From Mycobacterium nebraskense (lineage in GTDB: Bacteria > Actinomycetota > Actinomycetes > Mycobacteriales > Mycobacteriaceae): DNA of 64,000 nt. Below, piece after piece: positions 47,803 through 58,854 of this stretch (the first letter of the stretch is position 1; the number at the start of each line of letters is the position of its first letter). The translations under genes and the position numbers were made by a program. The stretch is from assembly GCF_002102255.1 (NCBI RefSeq), contig NZ_LQPH01000007.1:1-64000 (forward strand), written 5' to 3'. The notes under the pieces are model-generated. The model was given only the letters and a program-made list of their open reading frames with translations, ran no database searches and had not been told where the DNA came from.

Positions 47803-48318
47803 TCAGCGCTTGCTGTACTGAGGCGCCTTGCGGGCCTTCTTCAGGCCGTACTTCTTGCGCTCGGTGGCACGCGGGTCACGGGTGAGAAAGCCGGCCTTCT
47901 TCAGCGCGGGCCGGTCCTCGGGCTGCGCCACGATCAGCGCCCGGGCGATGCCCAGGCGCAGCGCACCGGCCTGACCCGACGGGCCGCCGCCGTGCAGGAG
48001 GGCGAAGATGTCGAATCTCTCCACCCGGTCGACCGTGACCAGCGGGGCCTTGATGAGCTGCTGGTGCACTTTGTTAGGGAAGTAATCCTCCAGGCTGCGG
48101 CCGTTGAGGTCGAACTTGCCGGTGCCGGGCACCAGGCGCACCCGCACCACGGCCTCCTTGCGGCGGCCGACGGTCTGGATGGGCCGGTCGAAGACGAACG
48201 ACTCGGCGGCCGCGGGCGCGGGCGCCTCGGCCGGTACGTCCGGGGTTTCCGGGGTTTCCGGGGTTTCCGGGGTTTCCGCGGTGGCCGTGGTGTCCAGGGC
48301 CTCGGTTGTTTCGGTCAC
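47803..48318 (-). CDS. rpsI: 30S ribosomal protein S9
   Basis: 171 residues. The S9 core begins near residue 45 ([20 protein letters not shown]) and ends in the basic C-terminal tail with the P-site-contacting [12 protein letters not shown]. The first 40 residues are an actinobacterial extension that is acidic and contains four ETP triplets encoded by four exact nine-base repeats, making the protein about twenty residues longer than I recall in M. tuberculosis. The GTG start overlaps the rplM stop by four bases (GTGA). Confidence 0.98.
   Translation of the reverse strand: MTETTEALDTTATAETPETPETPETPDVPAEAPAPAAAESFVFDRPIQTVGRRKEAVVRVRLVPGTGKFDLNGRSLEDYFPNKVHQQLIKAPLVTVDRVERFDIFALLHGGGPSGQAGALRLGIARALIVAQPEDRPALKKAGFLTRDPRATERKKYGLKKARKAPQYSKR
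48242..48277. repeat. Four tandem nine-base repeats in the rpsI N-terminal extension
   Basis: GGGGTTTCC (plus strand) four times without change at 48242, 48251, 48260 and 48269, coding for ETP x4 on the minus strand. Copy number could vary between strains without breaking the frame. Confidence 0.9.
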
Positions 48319-48758
48319 TGGGCCACCTGCTTGATCTCGAACGGAACCGGCTTCTGAGCGGCGTGTGGGTGCTCGGGGCCGGCGTAGACGTGGAGTTTGC
48401 GCTGGATCTGACTGCTGAGCTTGTTCTTGGGCAGCATGCCGACGATCGCCTTCTCGACGACGCGGTCGGGGTGCTTTTCCATCAGCTCGCCGGTCGTGCG
48501 CGAGTGCAGGCCGCCGGGATACCCCGAGTGGCGGTAAGCCAGCTTGCTCTGCAGTTTGTCGCCGCTCAGGGCGACCTTGTCGGCGTTGATGACGATGACG
48601 AAATCACCGCCATCGACATTGGGGGCGAACGTCGGCTTGTGCTTGCCGCGCAGCAGGGTGGCTGCCGCGACGGCAAGGCGGCCAAGCACCACGTCCGTGG
48701 CGTCGATGACGTACCACGACCGCGTGGTGTCACCCGCCTTTGGCGCGTAGGTGGGCAC
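48315..48758 (-). CDS. rplM: 50S ribosomal protein L13
   Basis: 147 residues, the exact mycobacterial length, with the conserved [37 protein letters not shown] and MLPKN segments. GTG at 48758 starts the conserved [10 protein letters not shown] sequence; the longer open frame is not conserved. It heads the rplM-rpsI operon and is insulated from the ESX-4 genes upstream by a strong hairpin at 48932-48972. Confidence 0.98.
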   Translation of the reverse strand: MPTYAPKAGDTTRSWYVIDATDVVLGRLAVAAATLLRGKHKPTFAPNVDGGDFVIVINADKVALSGDKLQSKLAYRHSGYPGGLHSRTTGELMEKHPDRVVEKAIVGMLPKNKLSSQIQRKLHVYAGPEHPHAAQKPVPFEIKQVAQ

Positions 48759-48931
48759 AGCGCTTACCTTTTCTTTCTCGAGGTGGTTCCCGGGTCGAGC
48801 CGGGTGCCGGTCAGGCGTCCGCGGTGGGTCCAAAAGGAAGGGTTCTCGGCGACCGACATTGACCCGAGGCCCCGGCGTACCGCACGCCAACCGAGCAGCT
48901 TACCGATGCGCGTCCCCGCAGGTCAAAATGA

Positions 48932-48972
48932 CTGTGTGGTCCCGACGGCTCTCCCCCGCCGGGACCACACAG
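48932..48972. terminator. Strong hairpin terminator after the esxU-esxT unit
   Basis: CTGTGTGGTCCC (48932-48943) pairs perfectly with GGGACCACACAG (48961-48972); further GC pairs extend the inner stem. On the minus strand, downstream of esxT (stop at 48989), it is followed by TCATTTTGA. It separates ESX-4 transcription from rplM. Confidence 0.8.
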
Positions 48973-48988
48973 ACGACTATGGGCGCGG

Positions 48989-49285
48989 CTACCGTCCCCA
49001 CCCGCCGGCCGCCCGCCGATCGGCGTTCGCCACCTCTTCGGCACCGTCGCGCACCGCGTCTCCGAGATCGACCAGTATCTCGTTGAGGGCGGTCGCCGCC
49101 TGGTGCCATTTCTGCTGCTCAACCTGGTAGGCGGCCGCCGCTTCACGCGTCCAGAGCTGCTGCAACGGGGCGATCTGCGCCCTCAGTTCTTCCAGCGCCG
49201 CGTTGAAACGGGCCGATGTGGTGTGGATTTCCTGGCGCACCGAATACTCGATTTCGCCGAAGTCATAGGAAAGCGCCGATTCCAC
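48989..49285 (-). CDS. esxT: ESAT-6-like protein EsxT
   Basis: 98 residues, WXG100-superfamily helical hairpin and partner of EsxU in the ESX-4 system. The Trp of the turn is present (LQQLWTREAAAAY, Trp45), but the Gly of WXG is Arg47. A YxxxD/E-like signal region is not obvious at the C-terminus. GTG start at 49285, 15 bases after esxU. The heterodimer would be exported by the EccC4/EccD4/EccB4/MycP4 machinery encoded upstream. In M. tuberculosis these genes are within the SigM regulon. Confidence 0.93.
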   Translation of the reverse strand: MESALSYDFGEIEYSVRQEIHTTSARFNAALEELRAQIAPLQQLWTREAAAAYQVEQQKWHQAATALNEILVDLGDAVRDGAEEVANADRRAAGGWGR

Positions 49286-49300
49286 GGATGATCCTCTCGA

Positions 49301-49645
49301 TCACAGGTTTCCGCCGGCGGCGGCGATGTGGGTTGCGTGGTCATGGCCGGCCTCCTGCAGAGTGGCGGCGTTGTGCCTAATGGTCTCGCCGATCGTGTGC
49401 AGGACGTGGTAGAGCCGCAACGACTCGGCGTTCCAGCGATCCACCACGTCTTTGAACCGCGCGGCCGCTAGCCCACCCCACACTGATGGCGGCACACCGC
49501 CCACGCGACCGATGAATGCCTGCAGCATGGCCCGGATTTCCTCGTTGCGGGCGTCCGTCGTCGCCGCGACGGACCGCATCAGGTCGAAGTCGGTGCTCAA
49601 TGTGTTCGGCGCGTCCATATTGAGTTCGACCCCGACGACGGTCAT
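49301..49645 (-). CDS. esxU: ESAT-6-like protein EsxU
   Basis: 114 residues, WXG100-type with a true Trp56-Gly57-Gly58 turn ([12 protein letters not shown]) between two helices. ATG at 49645 was chosen over the ATG at 49618 because it has GTGGAACC upstream and matches the usual length; the open frame continues further into the preceding gene. It is coupled to esxT on one side and follows the ESX-4-associated gene by 22 bases. Confidence 0.92.
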   Translation of the reverse strand: MTVVGVELNMDAPNTLSTDFDLMRSVAATTDARNEEIRAMLQAFIGRVGGVPPSVWGGLAAARFKDVVDRWNAESLRLYHVLHTIGETIRHNAATLQEAGHDHATHIAAAGGNL

Positions 49646-49667
49646 TTGGTTCCACCCGATTCCTCGT

Positions 49668-50900
49668 TCATCCGACCGCGTGCGCGGACCGCACCGCCTG
49701 CTCGCAGACACCGCGGACGGCCTCTTCCTCCCCGGGCCGGCTTTGGCATCCGAGGCTGATCCGGACGGGGCCGTCCAGCAGCACCGTCCACCGCACGTGA
49801 TGGCCGGCGCGGACTTCGCGGTAGGTCACCGCCGGCCGACCGACGCTAGTCCCGAAGGGGTTGAAGTCGACAAACACTCCGGCGGGCTCCGCGTCGATCG
49901 CGCGTTTCAAGCGCTCGGCGGTGCCACTCAGCGTCTCGCCGGCGACCGGCGACTGCGTGACGTGCAACGCCACTTCCGGGTCGGACGGCGAGGTGACCTG
50001 CACTCGCGCGGAACCCGGCCCGGCCACCACCCGCTGCGTGGGCCAATCCGCGGGGACCGTCACTGCTACCCGCCCTTCCACGAGAAAGGTTGTGGGTGCA
50101 GCTGCCATTGGCGGTGGGATCACTGTGCCGTGCCGCCCGACGGTGATCACGGCAGGGGACGCTGCGGCCAGCACGATGGTGGCGGCACCGAGTCCGCTCA
50201 GCCTCCGCGCGCGGGATCGGAGGCGATCGCTACGTTCGCGTGGCTCAGTCGTCGCATCATGATTGGACACGGCAAATCGGGCCAGCCGGGCCAGCCGGGC
50301 GTCGTCGATCCGCACGGCTTTCCGGCCGTTGGCGCGCACCGCGTCGGCGATCGACGCCGCAATCGTCGACGCCCCGGTGACCGTGCTCGGCGTGTCGATG
50401 AGCACGACGGCCGCGGGCATGCCCGCAATGGCGGCCACCACGTCGTCGGCGAAGGGATGAGGTGAGGGCCGGCGCGGTACAGCGACGACTTCGGCACCAC
50501 CGATCACCACCATCCTTTCGGTGATCTCCACCACGACCGTCGCTTCCGCATCGGCACCGGCGGCCCGCGCCAGCAACCACGACCGGGGCCGCGCCAGCAC
50601 GTCATCGACCACGGTGCCCGCGGCCGATCTCACGACCCCGACGCGCGACGACGACCACCAGGATGGATGCACCACGATCATGCCCTCGCCGCGTGTACAG
50701 GCCGCCGATCGCAGCGCATCACTCCACAGCGAAGCAACGGCAACCGGGTGCTCGCCCACCAACGTCACCTGATCGTCGATCGCGCCGAGCGCCGCCCCGA
50801 TGATCTCGGACGCCTCGCCCCTGGCGACCGCGCCTGTCCCGCAACATAATCGGCGGATCGTGCTGGGACCGGCTTCAATGACGGTGCGATGTGCGTTCAC
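49668..50900 (-). CDS. ESX-4 type VII secretion-associated protein (Rv3446c-like)
   Basis: 410 residues with one transmembrane helix (about 240-262: [20 protein letters not shown]). The N-terminal cytoplasmic part resembles an actin-like/ASKHA or ATPase-related fold of the TIGR03931 family ([23 protein letters not shown]), and a C-terminal extracytoplasmic domain follows ([19 protein letters not shown]). Members are always found with ESX-4-like loci; their job in the apparatus is not known. GTG at 50900 overlaps the eccC4 stop by four bases. Confidence 0.88.
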   Translation of the reverse strand: MNAHRTVIEAGPSTIRRLCCGTGAVARGEASEIIGAALGAIDDQVTLVGEHPVAVASLWSDALRSAACTRGEGMIVVHPSWWSSSRVGVVRSAAGTVVDDVLARPRSWLLARAAGADAEATVVVEITERMVVIGGAEVVAVPRRPSPHPFADDVVAAIAGMPAAVVLIDTPSTVTGASTIAASIADAVRANGRKAVRIDDARLARLARFAVSNHDATTEPRERSDRLRSRARRLSGLGAATIVLAAASPAVITVGRHGTVIPPPMAAAPTTFLVEGRVAVTVPADWPTQRVVAGPGSARVQVTSPSDPEVALHVTQSPVAGETLSGTAERLKRAIDAEPAGVFVDFNPFGTSVGRPAVTYREVRAGHHVRWTVLLDGPVRISLGCQSRPGEEEAVRGVCEQAVRSAHAVG

Positions 50901-53900
50901 GGCGCGCTCCAGGCCACCTGGACGAGCTGTTCGTCGCCCGCGCGGGTGCGCAGGACACCGCGGCCGGGTGGCAACCGCGCGGACCGACGGGAGTCGAACG
51001 GCACGTCCTCGCTCGGAAATCCGCTCATCATCAGTGTCATGCACCCGAGGTCGCGCAAGCCCGCCAGCAACGGCTCGAACAACGCGCGCTCTGCGCCACC
51101 GCTACGCCGCGCTATGACCAGATGCAGGCCCAGATCCGTTGCGTACGGCAGGTATTCGATAATCGGGGCCAGCGGGTTGGCGGCCGGGCCGGCGACCAGA
51201 TCGTAGTCGTCGACGACGACATAGATATCGGGCCCGGACCACCAGGACCCCGCTCGCAGTTGCGCCTGGCTCGCGTCGGCCGGGGGCATTCGCCGCCCCA
51301 ACACATCAAGCAGGTCTGGCAGTATTCCAGCCAGCGCGGCCGGTGACATGACATAGCCGCCTAGGTGTTCCGATTCGACGACGCCGAGCAGCGAGCGCCG
51401 AAAATCGACGATCACGAGCTGGGCTTGCGCGTGGGTCTTCGTCCGGACGATCTCGCGGCACAGTGTCCGTAGCGTCGCCGTCTTGCCGCACCCCTTGTCT
51501 CCGAGTATCAAAAGATGAGGCTGCCGGTCGAACTCGCACGGCACGGGCTGCAGTCGACGCTCGTCGATACCCAGGAGGATGCGGTCACCCACCCGGTCGA
51601 TGAGGGTGTCACGCTCTACCATCCCGGGCAGCAACGGTATTGGCGGCGCAACAGATTCAGCGGAACCAATCTCGGCCAGGGGCAAGGCGATCATCATGTG
51701 CGATCCGTCGCCGGAGAGACCGCGGCCCGGTTTGCCCCGGGGCACGTTTTGCGCCGCTTTTCGGTCCAGTTCGGAATCGGCGGGATCACCCAACCTCAGC
51801 TCGATGCGTGTCCCGATCTGGTCCCGCAATGCCGGCCTGATCTCGGCCCACCGCGATGCCGACACCACCACGTGTACGCCGAACGAAAGCCCCTGGGTCG
51901 CAACGGCGGTGACCGACGACTCCAGCGCGCCGAATGCCTCGCGCAAGCCCGCCCAGCCGTCGACGACGAGGAAGACGTCGCCGAACGGATCGATGCCCGG
52001 CGCCCCGCGCTGCGCCCGAAACTGACGGTATTCCGCGATCGATCCGACCCGCTTGTCACTGAATATTGCCTCCCGCGAACGGATAACCGACTCGCATTCG
52101 GCGACGATCCTCGCGACAAGTCGGGGTTCGGCCCTGCCGGCGACGGCACCGACATGCGGGATCGTCCGTGTCGATGTCAGTGCTCCGCCGCCGAAGTCCA
52201 GGCAGTAGAACTGCACCTGCCCAGGCTCGTGAGTGGCCGCCAACGCCGTGATCAGGGTGCGCAGCGCCGTCGACTTGCCCGATTGGGGCGCCCCGACGAC
52301 CGCCACGTTGCCTGCGGCTCCGCGCAAATCGACCATCAGCGGCGTCCTGCGCTGGTCGAAGGGCCGGTCGACGATGCCGAGGGGAACCGTCAGGGCAATC
52401 GGGTTGGGCACAGCATCGCGAAGCAGGGTGTACAGCGCGGGTGCCGCGCCCAGCGGCGGCAGCCAAACTTGGTGCGCGGGCGGTCCGTGCCCGGAAAACC
52501 GGTCCAGGACCGCGCGCAGGACCGTCCGCTCGGACGGCCCGCAGGTTTCGACGGCATGGGTGATCGCGCCGACTCTCTGAGTCCCGAACGTCTGCACGGA
52601 AGGCAAGGACACGGACACAGCGGTCGGCGCGCCGGGCGGTGCCGGTCCCGAAACGTATGCGGCGTCAAAGCGGGTCAGCTCTCCATCGCTCGTGCACAGG
52701 TAGCCCGCCCCGGGGATATTCGGCAGTTGATGGGCATCGAGTGTTCCCAGCACCGCACGTGATTCGGCGGCCGACAGGGTTTTCAAGCAGAGCCGATAGG
52801 ACAGGTGGGCGTCGAGTCCGCGTAGTCGGCCCTCGTCGAGTCGTTGGCTGGCCAGTAGCAGATGCATGCCCAACGACCGGCCAAGCCGCCCTATCGCCGC
52901 GAACATGTCGGCGAAATCCGGGTGTTGGCTGAGCAACTCGGAAAACTCGTCAACGATGATGAACAGGGTGGGCAGGGCCGCGGTCGCTGCGGCACCCGTC
53001 CGGCGCGCACGTTCGTAGGCCGCGGCGCTCACGCACCCCGCCGCCCGCAACAGCTGTTGCCGCCGGTTCATTTCACCGGCCAGGGCGTCACGCATCCGGG
53101 CCACCAGCGGCGCCTCGTCGGCGAGATTCGTGATGACGGCGGCCACATGCGGAGCCCGCGCGTAATCGAGAAAGGTTGCGCCGCCTTTGAAGTCGATGAG
53201 CAGCAGATTGAGCACTTCGGGAGAGTTGCGCGCCATCATGCCCAGTGCGATCGTGCGCAATAGCTCCGACTTGCCCGACCCGGTGGCGCCGACGCAGAGC
53301 CCGTGTGGGCCCATGCCGTTCTCCGCGGCCTCCTTGATATCCAGCTCCAACCCCGCGCCGTCCGCCATGGTTCCGATCGGGATGCAGAGCCGACCGGGGT
53401 GGTCTTGGTTGCGCCACAACGCAACCGGATCGAAAAGGTCCAGGTCGTTGATCCCCACCAGGCCCGGCCACCCCGTGCCGTCGCCGCCGCGGAGGGCCGC
53501 GCCGACCCGGTACATCGCCAACCGACGAGCACACACCAGCGCGTCCAGGGGGTCCATCCGATCGGGGCGCGGCAACGTCTGGGTTTCACCCAGCCCGCTT
53601 ATCGTCACCGGTGCGCCGTCGCGGCCGTCGCCGACTTCGACAACGGTCGCGCCCGCGAAGCCGTGGACGCTCTCGTCCAAATCGGCGACCACCACCGCGT
53701 GCGACCGCACACCGGTGAGCGCGTCTTGCGCCTCGGCCACGCCGCGATACACCATCCGCACCGGGCCCACCCCGTCGGCCGCGGTCGGGTGTTGGTTGTG
53801 CGGCAACCATTTCAGCCACTCCCACTGCCGATGGTTCCGGTCGCTGATCGCGGCGACGATCAGCGACTGATCGGGAGGGTGCAAGACGGCGAGTTGGCAG

Positions 53901-54586
53901 ACCATCGCGCGCAGCATTCCGCGTGCCGCGGTCACATCGCCGTCGATCCTGAGGCGCGGGCTTCCGCACAAGCCGACGGCGATCGGCGCGACGATCGTCG
54001 AATGCGTACGCAGGAAGCTGTGCAAGGCGGCGGCGGTGGCCGGGTCGGCAGCCTCACTAGTGGGCGCAGCCACCAAACGGGTGGCGAGCGGCTGGGACCC
54101 GGTGCCGACGCGAACGAGGCAGAAGTCGGGGTCGGTCGCGCGCCGCTCCCACATTCGGGGGCCGCCGATCAATGTCCACAACGTGTCGGGGTCGGGGTGT
54201 CTCCAGATGAGCGAGGAACGCTGCGCGGCAGCCGTTTCGGTGACAACATGGCGCAGCCGACTGAGGTATCCGAGGTAGCGGAGGCGTTCGACGTCGATGC
54301 CGCCGCCCTGGCGGCCGGCGCGCCCTGACAGAACTGTCACCATCGACGAGGCCAGCATCATGACCGGTAAGGCCAGGAACATGGGGTTGCGGGCGCCACC
54401 CGACCCCGATCTCAGTGCCGCCACCATGACGCCCATTCCGGCGATCGCCAGCACGGCCGGTAGCAGACGGGGCAGCAAGCCCGGCATCGCCGGCGACGGC
54501 GGGGCGGGCGGCGCATCGACAACGAGGTCCGCGGTCGCTACCGCCGGTGGCGGCCGCCGCGCCACGGGCACGAAACCCTGGGTCAT
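50897..54586 (-). CDS. eccC4: ESX-4 secretion ATPase EccC4
   Basis: 1,229 residues, FtsK/SpoIIIE-like motor of the type VII system. Two N-terminal helices (about 36-85) anchor it. Three ATPase domains follow with P-loops [11 protein letters not shown] (about residue 429), [11 protein letters not shown] (about 763) and [11 protein letters not shown] (about 1026), and the first domain has Walker [13 protein letters not shown]. In EccC proteins domain 1 is the catalytic one, while domains 2 and 3 bind substrates. ATG at 54586 follows AAGGGA. It is divergent from eccD4 and coupled to the associated gene downstream. All three P-loops look intact. Confidence 0.96.
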   Translation of the reverse strand: MTQGFVPVARRPPPAVATADLVVDAPPAPPSPAMPGLLPRLLPAVLAIAGMGVMVAALRSGSGGARNPMFLALPVMMLASSMVTVLSGRAGRQGGGIDVERLRYLGYLSRLRHVVTETAAAQRSSLIWRHPDPDTLWTLIGGPRMWERRATDPDFCLVRVGTGSQPLATRLVAAPTSEAADPATAAALHSFLRTHSTIVAPIAVGLCGSPRLRIDGDVTAARGMLRAMVCQLAVLHPPDQSLIVAAISDRNHRQWEWLKWLPHNQHPTAADGVGPVRMVYRGVAEAQDALTGVRSHAVVVADLDESVHGFAGATVVEVGDGRDGAPVTISGLGETQTLPRPDRMDPLDALVCARRLAMYRVGAALRGGDGTGWPGLVGINDLDLFDPVALWRNQDHPGRLCIPIGTMADGAGLELDIKEAAENGMGPHGLCVGATGSGKSELLRTIALGMMARNSPEVLNLLLIDFKGGATFLDYARAPHVAAVITNLADEAPLVARMRDALAGEMNRRQQLLRAAGCVSAAAYERARRTGAAATAALPTLFIIVDEFSELLSQHPDFADMFAAIGRLGRSLGMHLLLASQRLDEGRLRGLDAHLSYRLCLKTLSAAESRAVLGTLDAHQLPNIPGAGYLCTSDGELTRFDAAYVSGPAPPGAPTAVSVSLPSVQTFGTQRVGAITHAVETCGPSERTVLRAVLDRFSGHGPPAHQVWLPPLGAAPALYTLLRDAVPNPIALTVPLGIVDRPFDQRRTPLMVDLRGAAGNVAVVGAPQSGKSTALRTLITALAATHEPGQVQFYCLDFGGGALTSTRTIPHVGAVAGRAEPRLVARIVAECESVIRSREAIFSDKRVGSIAEYRQFRAQRGAPGIDPFGDVFLVVDGWAGLREAFGALESSVTAVATQGLSFGVHVVVSASRWAEIRPALRDQIGTRIELRLGDPADSELDRKAAQNVPRGKPGRGLSGDGSHMMIALPLAEIGSAESVAPPIPLLPGMVERDTLIDRVGDRILLGIDERRLQPVPCEFDRQPHLLILGDKGCGKTATLRTLCREIVRTKTHAQAQLVIVDFRRSLLGVVESEHLGGYVMSPAALAGILPDLLDVLGRRMPPADASQAQLRAGSWWSGPDIYVVVDDYDLVAGPAANPLAPIIEYLPYATDLGLHLVIARRSGGAERALFEPLLAGLRDLGCMTLMMSGFPSEDVPFDSRRSARLPPGRGVLRTRAGDEQLVQVAWSAP

Positions 54587-54713
54587 CTCGTTCCCTTCTC
54601 GTCCGACGACGGTAGGCAGCACCGAAATCAACGACAAGTCACCTGTGGACAGCCGCATACCCGGTGACCGAAACCTGGCTATGTTCGCGGCAATCCGACC
54701 GAAAGGGTCGCCA

Positions 54714-56108
54714 TTGCCCGCAATCGATCCGGCGCTGCGCCGTGTGTCAATCCATTCCGGCACCGCCGTCGCCGACCTTGCCCTACCGGCCGAGATTCCC
54801 GTCGCCATACTGACCCCGTCGATCGTCGACATCCTGAAGGTCCGCGACGTCGATGACGGTCTGATCGCCAAGCGCTACCACCTGTCACTCCCCGGCTGCG
54901 CCACCCTGGATCCGTCGAAGACGCTGGCGCAGAGCGGCATTGCGGACGGCGCTGTGTTGTTGCTGAGCCAGCCGTTGACCCCGCCGCCCGCCGCTCGTCA
55001 CCACGATGTCGCGGAGGCCGTGTCGGAGGCGCTGGTTGCGGGTCCCGAACCGTGGACGGACGCCCGGCGCCGACTGGCGGTCCGGCTCGCCGGTGCAATG
55101 GCGGCGAGCTGCCTGACCGCCATCGGCGTGCTGGCGCTTGCGCGAAACTCTTTCAGCACCAACGTCAACCATGAGATCAAAATCACGGTGGGCGTGGCGG
55201 CAGGCGCGTGGTTGGTCGCCCTGCTGTCCGCTGCGGTTGCGCACCGGTCCTATCGGGATGCGGTCGCGGCGCTGGCGCTCAACGCGATGGCCACCGTGTT
55301 CGCTACCGTTGCCGGTTTTGTGGCGGTGCCCGGCGCCCCAGGTGTCTGCAATGTATTGCTCGCCGCGACCGCGGCGGCCGCCACCTGCGTGCTGGCGAAG
55401 CGGGTATCGGGCTGCGGCGGGGTCACCTTGACTTCCTTGTCATGCGTCGCGACGGTCGTCGCCGTGGCCGCGTTGGTGGGGGTGATCACCGCCGCCCCGC
55501 CGCACGTGATCGGCGCGGCTTCGGCGTTGGTGTCGCTCGGGCTGCTTGGGGCGGCGGCGCGGGTGTCGATCGTGTTGGCGGGGTTATCACCCCGCCTGCC
55601 GTCGACCCCGAACATGGACGACACCGAACCAGGCGACGCTTGCGTGGCGGTGCAAGCGCTCCGTGCCGACACATGGTTGTCGAGCCTGCTCGCCGGGTTT
55701 TCGTCAACGGCGGCCGTCGGCGCCGTCGTCACCGTCCTGGCCGGCGCACCGCGCCTGTCTTGCATGGCGTTCGGCAGCATCACCGGCGCGTTGCTACTGC
55801 TGCGTGCGCGTTCCACTGACAGCAGCAGGATGCTGACGTTCGTCATCGCCGGAACCGTGGTCGTGGGCACAACCTTCGGTGTCGCCGCCTTGAGCACACC
55901 GGGCCGCGGGCCGTGGGTCGCCGCGGCGGCGGCAACATTGGCCGCCGCGGCTATGTATCTCGGCTTCGTCGCGCCCGCAATATCGCCTCCGCCCCTGCTA
56001 CGCCGGGCCGTCGATGCGCTGGAGTGGCTGGCGCTGGTTGCGATGGTCCCGCTGACGTGCTGGATATGTGGGCTCTATGGCGCCGCACGGGGATTGAATC
56101 TCAAGTGA
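54714..56108 (+). CDS. eccD4: ESX-4 membrane channel component EccD4
   Basis: 464 residues: an N-terminal ubiquitin-like cytoplasmic domain (residues 5-90, [16 protein letters not shown]...) and then eleven or so transmembrane helices, the standard EccD layout. It forms the membrane pore with EccB, EccC and EccE-type partners. TTG at 54714 has GAAAGG upstream and gives the expected length; an ATG at 54681 without a ribosome-binding site would add 11 residues. The stop overlaps the mycP4 GTG by four bases. There is no eccE4 gene, as usual for ESX-4. Confidence 0.93.
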   Translation: MPAIDPALRRVSIHSGTAVADLALPAEIPVAILTPSIVDILKVRDVDDGLIAKRYHLSLPGCATLDPSKTLAQSGIADGAVLLLSQPLTPPPAARHHDVAEAVSEALVAGPEPWTDARRRLAVRLAGAMAASCLTAIGVLALARNSFSTNVNHEIKITVGVAAGAWLVALLSAAVAHRSYRDAVAALALNAMATVFATVAGFVAVPGAPGVCNVLLAATAAAATCVLAKRVSGCGGVTLTSLSCVATVVAVAALVGVITAAPPHVIGAASALVSLGLLGAAARVSIVLAGLSPRLPSTPNMDDTEPGDACVAVQALRADTWLSSLLAGFSSTAAVGAVVTVLAGAPRLSCMAFGSITGALLLLRARSTDSSRMLTFVIAGTVVVGTTFGVAALSTPGRGPWVAAAAATLAAAAMYLGFVAPAISPPPLLRRAVDALEWLALVAMVPLTCWICGLYGAARGLNLK

Positions 56109-57406
56109 GGACGTCGCGCGTCACCCGCCTCCTGTCGGTGTCGGCGCTGGCGTCGGTGTCGATCCTTGGAACGCCGCTCGCGCAAGCGGTTTCGCCGCCG
56201 CAGATCGATGACACGTGGTTGCCGAAGCCCGCTCGGCCCGCGCCATCGTGGCCGACGGTGCAACGCGAGGTTTGCGCGAAGATGGCGGCCGGATCGGCGC
56301 CTAACCGGCTGACAGACCCCCTCGACCTGACGCGGGTCTGGCAGCTCACCCGCGGCGCCGGACAACGGGTGGCGGTGATCGACACCGGCGTTTCGCGGCA
56401 CCGTCTGCTACCCGATGTGGTGCCGGGCGGGGATTATGTGTCCAGCGGCGACGGCACCCAGGATTGCGACGCGCACGGCACCCTGGTGGCCGGAATCATC
56501 GCTGCCACAACGGATTCGACGGACGCTGGCTTCAGCGGGATGGCACCCGAAGCCACCTTGATCAGCATTCGCCAGTCCAGCGCGAAGTTCTCCCTCGCCA
56601 GCGATCGGTCCCGTGTCGGCGTCGGTGATGTCGACACCATGGCGAAAGCCGTCCGAACCGCCGCCGATCTCGGCGCATCGGTGATCAACATATCCTCTGT
56701 CGCCTGCGTTCCGGTCGCGTCGGCACTCGATGACCGTGCGCTGGGCGCCGCGCTGGCCTACGCCGTGGACGTCAAGAATGCCGTCATCGTGTCCGCGGCC
56801 GGCAACACCGGCGGAGCCGCGCAGTGCCCACCACAGCGTTCGGACGCCACTTGGGAGACCGTCACTGTCGCCGTCAGCCCGGCGTGGTACGACGACTACG
56901 TGCTGACCGTCGGTTCGGTGAATCCCGGAGGGGCGCCGTCGGCATTCACCCTTGCCGGCCCGTGGGTGGACGTCGCCGCCCCCGGCGAGGCGGTGACACC
57001 GCTCGGCTCGGAACCGGTGTCCGGCACCAGTTATGCCGCGCCGGTGGTCAGTGGGCTGGCCGCACTGATCCGGGCCCGGTTCCCGACGTTGACGGCGCGG
57101 CAGGTGATGCAGCGCATCGAGTCGACCGCGCACCACCCACCCGCCGGTTGGGATCCGCTCGTCGGCAACGGCACCGTCGACGCGCTGGCGGCGGTCAGTA
57201 CCGATTCCGGTCCGCCGGCGACTACGTCGACACCGGCGCCCGCGCGGATCGCCGCGCCGCCGCCGGCCGCATCGCCGATCGCCAACGCACGCAACACCGC
57301 GTTGCGTGGTGTCGCCATCTGCCTCGCCGCGCTGGGGATAACGCTGGCCGCCGGTGTGGCCAGGCGGCGACTACGGGGTCCCCGCGACAGAGTCGCGAGC
57401 GAGTGA
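56105..57406 (+). CDS. mycP4: Mycosin-4 serine protease
   Basis: 433 residues, subtilisin-like membrane-anchored protease of ESX-4. Signal peptide at about 8-30 (ending AQAVS), catalytic Asp93 in AVIDTG, His124 in DAHGT, oxyanion Asn234 in AAGNTG and Ser309 in GTSYAAP, then a Pro/Ala-rich linker and a C-terminal transmembrane helix (about 400-420) with a basic cytoplasmic tail. All catalytic residues are intact. GTG start coupled to eccD4. Its last 36 bases overlap the end of eccB4 on the opposite strand. Confidence 0.95.
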   Translation: MRTSRVTRLLSVSALASVSILGTPLAQAVSPPQIDDTWLPKPARPAPSWPTVQREVCAKMAAGSAPNRLTDPLDLTRVWQLTRGAGQRVAVIDTGVSRHRLLPDVVPGGDYVSSGDGTQDCDAHGTLVAGIIAATTDSTDAGFSGMAPEATLISIRQSSAKFSLASDRSRVGVGDVDTMAKAVRTAADLGASVINISSVACVPVASALDDRALGAALAYAVDVKNAVIVSAAGNTGGAAQCPPQRSDATWETVTVAVSPAWYDDYVLTVGSVNPGGAPSAFTLAGPWVDVAAPGEAVTPLGSEPVSGTSYAAPVVSGLAALIRARFPTLTARQVMQRIESTAHHPPAGWDPLVGNGTVDALAAVSTDSGPPATTSTPAPARIAAPPPAASPIANARNTALRGVAICLAALGITLAAGVARRRLRGPRDRVASE

Positions 57407-58735
57407 CGCCTTCTCGCTGCTCAGCTCCGGTCCGGCGGGAAGGGCCCCCACGACCGGCCACGGTGCCGGGTTCGCCGCCGGGAGCCCGAGGTCATGCTCG
57501 GCGTTGTCGTCGTGGATTGCGAATCGCACCCCGCTGTCGGTGACCAGGTAGCGCGTCCCGGCCCGCACGTAGGCGCTCCGGCCGGGCGGCATGTACACGG
57601 CGTCCAGCGCGGGACCGTGCCCGTCGGCCTGCGACAAGGTCACCGGCGCCTGACCGGCCGGCAGCGGCAGCCGGCTGCCGGCCAGAAATGTGACGCCGGA
57701 TTGGCCGGATGGCGCAGCCTGCGACGAGGTGCACAACGTGCTGCCGTTGTCCGGCGGTGCCGGCGCCCGGTCGGGGAAGCCGCCCACCGGCAGCGAGTCG
57801 ACGATCGGAGCGGCGCGGATCGCATCGGGCGCCACCGTGACGGCATTGGCGGTGCCCTGGGAGTCGCTGAAACGCAGGAGATCGGCGGCCACCTCACCGA
57901 TGCGCTGGACCCCGGCGGCCAGCACCACGTAATACTCATCACCCCCGGCGCGCGTGATGCGCACCACACCGCCCACCACAAATCCGGGCAGGACGGCCGC
58001 CTTGTCGCCGGCGCCGCGGATACGGGGCGTCCTGATCGGGGGCGCCTCGGGGATGGCGTTCAGCAACGGTTGCGAGACAGGTCGTGGTGCGCGCCCCTCC
58101 AGGCGGAGCGCGCGCACCACCGCGGGGTCGGCGACATCCACCACCGCCCGCTTGCCGTCGTAGAGCAGGTAGGCCGGCGAACCCGAGGCGGGCGCGACCA
58201 GGGCGGCCTGTCCGGGACTCAGGCGACGGGTCGTCGCGTCGTCGATGCGGCCCACGATCACCGTCGTCGCTCCGTCCGTATCGCAGATCGTCCAGGCCGA
58301 TTCGTCCGCCGACAACGGCTTGCCAATAAGCTGCGGCGCACCCGGGATGCCGAGCAGTGGCCCGCGTTTGGCGCGGGTCAGGTCCGCTTCGGGCACCGGC
58401 TGGGGGTTGGCCGCCGTCGTCGCGATCAACCGCGCCGACGCGAGGTTCAGCACCGGATGCCAGGTGTCGCCCACTCGCACATACAGCGCTCCGGATTCGC
58501 GCCCCATCACCAGTTGGGCGCCGTCCAGCGCCACGCGTGGCCGTAGCAAAGCAACGAGAGCAGCTCCCGCGACGGCGATCGCCGCCAGCACGCACCCGAT
58601 CGTCAGCGCCGCCGTTTGCGCACGGGGGCGGGTGCTGAGGGTGTGGATATTCCCGCCCAGCAACGCGCACTCGACGCGACGCAGTAGGAAGCGATAACCG
58701 CTGACGTGCAGCCACGTGGTCGGCTGACGCGGCAC
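57371..58735 (-). CDS. eccB4: ESX-4 core component EccB4
   Basis: 454 residues. The short cytoplasmic N-terminus contains the family motif QPTTWLHVSGYRFLLRRVECALL, one transmembrane helix follows (about 43-64), and then a long periplasmic domain of beta-alpha repeats with conserved Cys (SAWTICDT, GSTLCTSSQ). EccB forms the periplasmic ring of the ESX membrane complex. GTG start at 58735. It is convergent with mycP4 with a 36-base overlap of coding ends, and divergent from the cutinase genes. Confidence 0.95.
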   Translation of the reverse strand: MPRQPTTWLHVSGYRFLLRRVECALLGGNIHTLSTRPRAQTAALTIGCVLAAIAVAGAALVALLRPRVALDGAQLVMGRESGALYVRVGDTWHPVLNLASARLIATTAANPQPVPEADLTRAKRGPLLGIPGAPQLIGKPLSADESAWTICDTDGATTVIVGRIDDATTRRLSPGQAALVAPASGSPAYLLYDGKRAVVDVADPAVVRALRLEGRAPRPVSQPLLNAIPEAPPIRTPRIRGAGDKAAVLPGFVVGGVVRITRAGGDEYYVVLAAGVQRIGEVAADLLRFSDSQGTANAVTVAPDAIRAAPIVDSLPVGGFPDRAPAPPDNGSTLCTSSQAAPSGQSGVTFLAGSRLPLPAGQAPVTLSQADGHGPALDAVYMPPGRSAYVRAGTRYLVTDSGVRFAIHDDNAEHDLGLPAANPAPWPVVGALPAGPELSSEKASLARDSVAGTP

Positions 58736-58817
58736 TGATTCCCCCGTCCTGCGTAGTTGTTGCGCACACGGTAACGGGGCCGATCGCGCGGCCGCTTAAT
58801 TGATCCACAGCTCAGCG

Positions 58818-58830
58818 AAGTTTCGAACTT
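58818..58830. promoter_or_regulatory. Inverted repeat upstream of cut3
   Basis: AAGTT-TCG-AACTT lies 25 bases before the cutinase start in the 119-bp gap shared with divergent eccB4. It could be an operator or part of a promoter. There is no second copy near cut4. Confidence 0.35.
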
Positions 58831-58854
58831 TGCGTGGGTGGGTAAGGTGATGGC

